Origin: Tepidaquicella sp964564635
GTDB taxonomy: Bacteria > Bacteroidota > Ignavibacteria > Tepidaquicellales > Tepidaquicellaceae
Assembly: GCA_964564635.1 (NCBI GenBank)
Contig: CAZMAR010000003.1
Span: forward strand, 62,001-126,000
DNA length: 64,000 bases
Direction: 5' to 3'
Position 1 is the first letter of the stretch, and the number at the start of each line of letters is the position of its first letter. Below the pieces are notes generated by a model. It saw only the letters and a list, made by a program, of their open reading frames with translations, ran no database searches and was not told the DNA's origin. Below, one piece after another: positions 61,311-64,000 of this stretch. A program made the translations under genes and the position numbers.

Positions 61311-63098
61311 CTATATTTGATTTTTATATTGCAATTGATAAAGTTTATAATACAATCCTTCCTTTTGCAATAATTCCTGATGTGTACCAATCTCCCGTAT
61401 CTGACCTTTATGTAGAACAATTATTTTATCACAATACTGAATAGTTGAAAGTCTGTGAGCAATTATTATTGAAGTTCTGCCCGTTATCAATTTTTTTATT
61501 GCTTCCTGAATAAGGAGTTCAGTTTCTGTATCAACACTTGATGTTGCTTCATCTAATATTAATATATTAGGAGAAAATGCAAGAGCCCGTGCAAACGAAA
61601 TCAATTGTTTCTGCCCTGTTGAAAGAGTTGTTCCTCTTTCATTTACTCTGTGATAGATACCATCAGGAAGGGAGTCAATAAAAGATTTAAGCCCCACATT
61701 TTCAAGCGACTCTAAAACCTTTTTATCAGAAATATTATTATCTCCGAGAGTAATGTTGTACTTTATATCACCGGAAAAGAGAAAAACATCCTGCAAAACA
61801 ACAGCGATATTTTTTCTTAAATCCTCCTGCTTGATTTTTCTTATATCAATACCATCTATAGTAATTAATCCATCTGATACATCATAAAATCTGCAAAGTA
61901 AATTTATAATAGTGCTTTTACCTGCTCCAGTAGCCCCCACAAAAGCAACCCTCTCGCCCCTCTTAATTTCAAAAGAAACATTCCGCAACACAAACTCTTC
62001 CTCATTATAAGCAAAAGATACATTTCGGAATTCTACATTACCCATTATAGTATCAATTGTTTCAGGATTCTCAACGTTTTTTATATCAGATTTAGTATCA
62101 AGCAACTCAAAAATTCTTTCACTTGATGCCATTGCAGTTTGCAGAATGTTATATTTCTCTGCAAGGTCTCTTATTGGTCTGAAAAACATTTCTATATATT
62201 GAATAAACGAAATGAGAACCCCCACAGAAATAGATTTCTGTATAACCTGTCCTCCACCATACCAGATAACCAGTGCAACCGATGTGGCACCAATTAATTC
62301 AACAACAGGAAAAAAGACGGCATAATATCTAATCCCTCTTTTGTTTTGTTCAGTATGCGCTCTGTTTATTCTTTCAAATTCCTCAATTGTATCTTTTTCT
62401 TTTACAAAAAGTTGTACCACCGAAATACCTGAAATATGTTCCTGTATGTATGAATTCATTTTAGCAACTAAAATCCTGATTTTCCTGTAAGAGTCTCTTG
62501 CTTTTCTTCTAAAAACTGAGGTAGCATATATAAGCAGTGGCAATACTGTCATAGTCACAAGAGTTAATGTTGTATCAAGGGAAAACATAAAATATAAAAT
62601 CCATACAATCGTCAAAATATCACCAATAGCATTAACAAGCCCTGAGGAAAAAACTTCATAGAGAACATCAATATCATTTGTAACTCTCGTGACAATTCTT
62701 CCAATTGGGGTATTATCAAAATATTTTAAATTTAAATTTATAATATGTGAATATAATTTTTTTCTTAAATCGAAAACAATCTTTTGTCCAATCCAGCTTG
62801 TTAAATAAGCATTAAGATATTGAAAACCTGCCTGAATGAAAAGTGTCCCCAGTAAAATTAATACAATTATATTCAATCCATGAATATCACCATTTGCTAT
62901 TTTATCATCAATTGCAATTGGTGTCAATCTTGGTCTTACAGCCGATAAAGCGGAAATTGCAATTGTCAGAATCGTCGCAAGAAATATAAAAAAGATGTAA
63001 GGTTTGGCAAACGATAATAATCTTTTTAACAGATGGTAATCAACCTGCTTGCCTAATAAATCTTCTTCCTGTAATTTTTTATATTTCTTCTTCGTCAA
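61311..63098 (-). CDS. ABC exporter half-transporter, subunit with canonical Walker B
   Basis: This 595-residue protein has six membrane helices at about 30-320 with an ABC_membrane fold, then an ATPase domain: Walker A GATGAGKST, Q-loop VLQDVFLF, signature LSTGQKQL (non-canonical for LSGGQ), Walker B ILILDEATSSVD with catalytic Glu, and H-loop IIAHRLST. The partner at 63103 has the opposite defects, so the two form an asymmetric heterodimer. The substrate (drug, lipid or peptide) cannot be read. The two genes are 4 nt apart. Confidence 0.9.
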   Translation of the reverse strand: MTKKKYKKLQEEDLLGKQVDYHLLKRLLSFAKPYIFFIFLATILTIAISALSAVRPRLTPIAIDDKIANGDIHGLNIIVLILLGTLFIQAGFQYLNAYLTSWIGQKIVFDLRKKLYSHIINLNLKYFDNTPIGRIVTRVTNDIDVLYEVFSSGLVNAIGDILTIVWILYFMFSLDTTLTLVTMTVLPLLIYATSVFRRKARDSYRKIRILVAKMNSYIQEHISGISVVQLFVKEKDTIEEFERINRAHTEQNKRGIRYYAVFFPVVELIGATSVALVIWYGGGQVIQKSISVGVLISFIQYIEMFFRPIRDLAEKYNILQTAMASSERIFELLDTKSDIKNVENPETIDTIMGNVEFRNVSFAYNEEEFVLRNVSFEIKRGERVAFVGATGAGKSTIINLLCRFYDVSDGLITIDGIDIRKIKQEDLRKNIAVVLQDVFLFSGDIKYNITLGDNNISDKKVLESLENVGLKSFIDSLPDGIYHRVNERGTTLSTGQKQLISFARALAFSPNILILDEATSSVDTETELLIQEAIKKLITGRTSIIIAHRLSTIQYCDKIIVLHKGQIREIGTHQELLQKEGLYYKLYQLQYKNQI

Positions 63099-63102
63099 AT
63101 TC

Positions 63103-64000
63103 TTAAATTTCTTTTAATTCCTGTTCTATAATTTGTTTCATATATAATCTGTAATATATTCCTTTTTGCTGATACAATTCGTTATGAGTTCCCTGTTCAG
63201 CAATTTGACTATTATCAATAACAATGATTTTATCACAATTCATTATAGTAGCCGTTCTATGAGAAACAATAATTGTTGTTCGGTTTTTCATAAATTCTTT
63301 CAGGTTCCTTAAAATTTCTTCTTCTGTTGCTGTATCAACTGACGATAGGGAATCATCAAGAATAAGTATATTTGGATTTTTATATATAGCTCTCGCAATA
63401 GCGGTTCTTTGCTTTTGACCACCTGATAGAGTAATTCCCCGTTCTCCAATCTTCGTAAAAAACTTTTCAGGAAAAGATTCAACATCTTTTTGCAATCCAG
63501 AAATAATCGAAGAATTTATAAGTAGTTTTTCATCTATTTTCCCTGTTGAATATGCAATGTTATTTGCTATTGTATCTGAAAACAAAAAAGATTCCTGCGG
63601 AACCACACCAATTTTTTTTCTTAAAACTGAAAGTGGAATTTTATTAATATTAATTCCATCTATTAATATTTCTCCTTCGTTAATTTCATATAGTCTTGTA
63701 ATTAAATTAATAAGTGTAGTTTTCCCACATCCAGTAAAGCCAATAATTCCAAGAGAAGTCCCCTGAGGTATAGAAAGATTAATATTTTTCAAAATATAAT
63801 TTTCTGTTCCGGGATACTTGAAAGATACATTTTTAAACTCTATCGCTCCTTTTAAATCTAAATCTTGTTGTTTAATATCATTTAATTTTATTGCATGTTG
63901 CAAGTCCATAATATCAGATAGTCGTTCCATAGAAGGAATAGCTCTCTGAACCAAATTCGTAACCCAACCAAAAGCAATCATAGGCCAGGTAAGTTGATTC
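63103..64000 (-). CDS. ABC exporter half-transporter, subunit with degenerate Walker B (runs off right edge)
   Basis: This is the C-terminal part of the partner subunit; the frame is open to the window edge, so the membrane domain is mostly outside. The ATPase domain has Walker A GFTGCGKTT, Q-loop VVPQESFLFSD, canonical signature LSGGQKQRTAIARA, Walker B ILILDDSLSSVD in which Asp replaces the catalytic Glu, and H-loop IIVSHRTA. Asp at this place marks the non-hydrolytic site of heterodimeric exporters such as TM287/288. Confidence 0.9.
   Translation of the reverse strand, partial: NQLTWPMIAFGWVTNLVQRAIPSMERLSDIMDLQHAIKLNDIKQQDLDLKGAIEFKNVSFKYPGTENYILKNINLSIPQGTSLGIIGFTGCGKTTLINLITRLYEINEGEILIDGININKIPLSVLRKKIGVVPQESFLFSDTIANNIAYSTGKIDEKLLINSSIISGLQKDVESFPEKFFTKIGERGITLSGGQKQRTAIARAIYKNPNILILDDSLSSVDTATEEEILRNLKEFMKNRTTIIVSHRTATIMNCDKIIVIDNSQIAEQGTHNELYQQKGIYYRLYMKQIIEQELKEI

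Overview
The window is AT-rich bacterial DNA. It probably comes from the Ignavibacteria/Chlorobi side of the Bacteroidota-Chlorobiota group. This is inferred from four secreted proteins with a C-terminal type IX secretion sorting domain (core QNYPNPFN), a TonB-dependent receptor with a carboxypeptidase-like N-domain, a fused gamma-alpha 2-oxoacid:ferredoxin oxidoreductase subunit, and the gene set around the ribosomal block. No 16S sequence is present, so the taxonomy is inference.

Layout: 1-2.5 kb holds the start of a TonB-dependent receptor and a T9SS-secreted BNR-like protein. From 2.6 to 19.1 kb, all on the minus strand, lies one long ribosomal block running rplB-rpsS-rplV-rpsC-rplP-rpmC-rpsQ-rplN-rplX-rplE-rpsN-rpsH-rplF-rplR-(tRNA-Gln)-rpsE-rpmD-(outer-membrane protein)-rplO-secY-map-infA-rpmJ-rpsM-rpsK-rpsD-rpoA-rplQ, followed by engB and a 2-hydroxyacid dehydrogenase. 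It differs from the usual plan in three ways. It starts at rplB without rpsJ-rplC-rplD-rplW. A tRNA-Gln gene sits inside it. A beta-barrel gene with its own structured leader and terminator is inserted between rpmD and rplO. From 19.5 to 31 kb come MoxR, an M16 protease pair, a large gluzincin/beta-propeller/barrel protein, the 2-oxoacid:ferredoxin oxidoreductase, and rpsF-ssb-rplI without rpsR.

From 31 to 46.5 kb there are tRNA-Leu, a DnaJ/CbpA-like chaperone, an eRF1-like (baeRF/Balon-type) ribosome-associated protein, secreted hydrolases, DinB, a large hybrid histidine kinase and three exported peptidases (M16, M28, C1).

From about 46.5 to 53.8 kb lies an accessory island ending at tRNA-Pro. 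Its intact unit, on the minus strand, is a tight operon: a small excisionase-type HTH protein, RadC, a divergent HhH-GPD DNA-glycosylase-like protein, a single-chain type I-derived restriction-modification protein (nuclease, methylase and target recognition in one polypeptide) and an HNH protein. A rearranged second copy keeps a glycosylase gene identical to the first, a JAB-only RadC fragment and a stub of the RM gene. A third, inverted and truncated copy of the HTH gene and its leader lies between them. This island is the best candidate in the window for an undescribed system.

From 53.8 to 64 kb the content is ordinary: a T9SS protein, a second tRNA-Arg, a frameshifted NYN-like gene, two overlapping lipoprotein genes, OsmC, an M13 peptidase, a RdgB/HAM1 pyrophosphatase and a heterodimeric ABC exporter running off the right edge.
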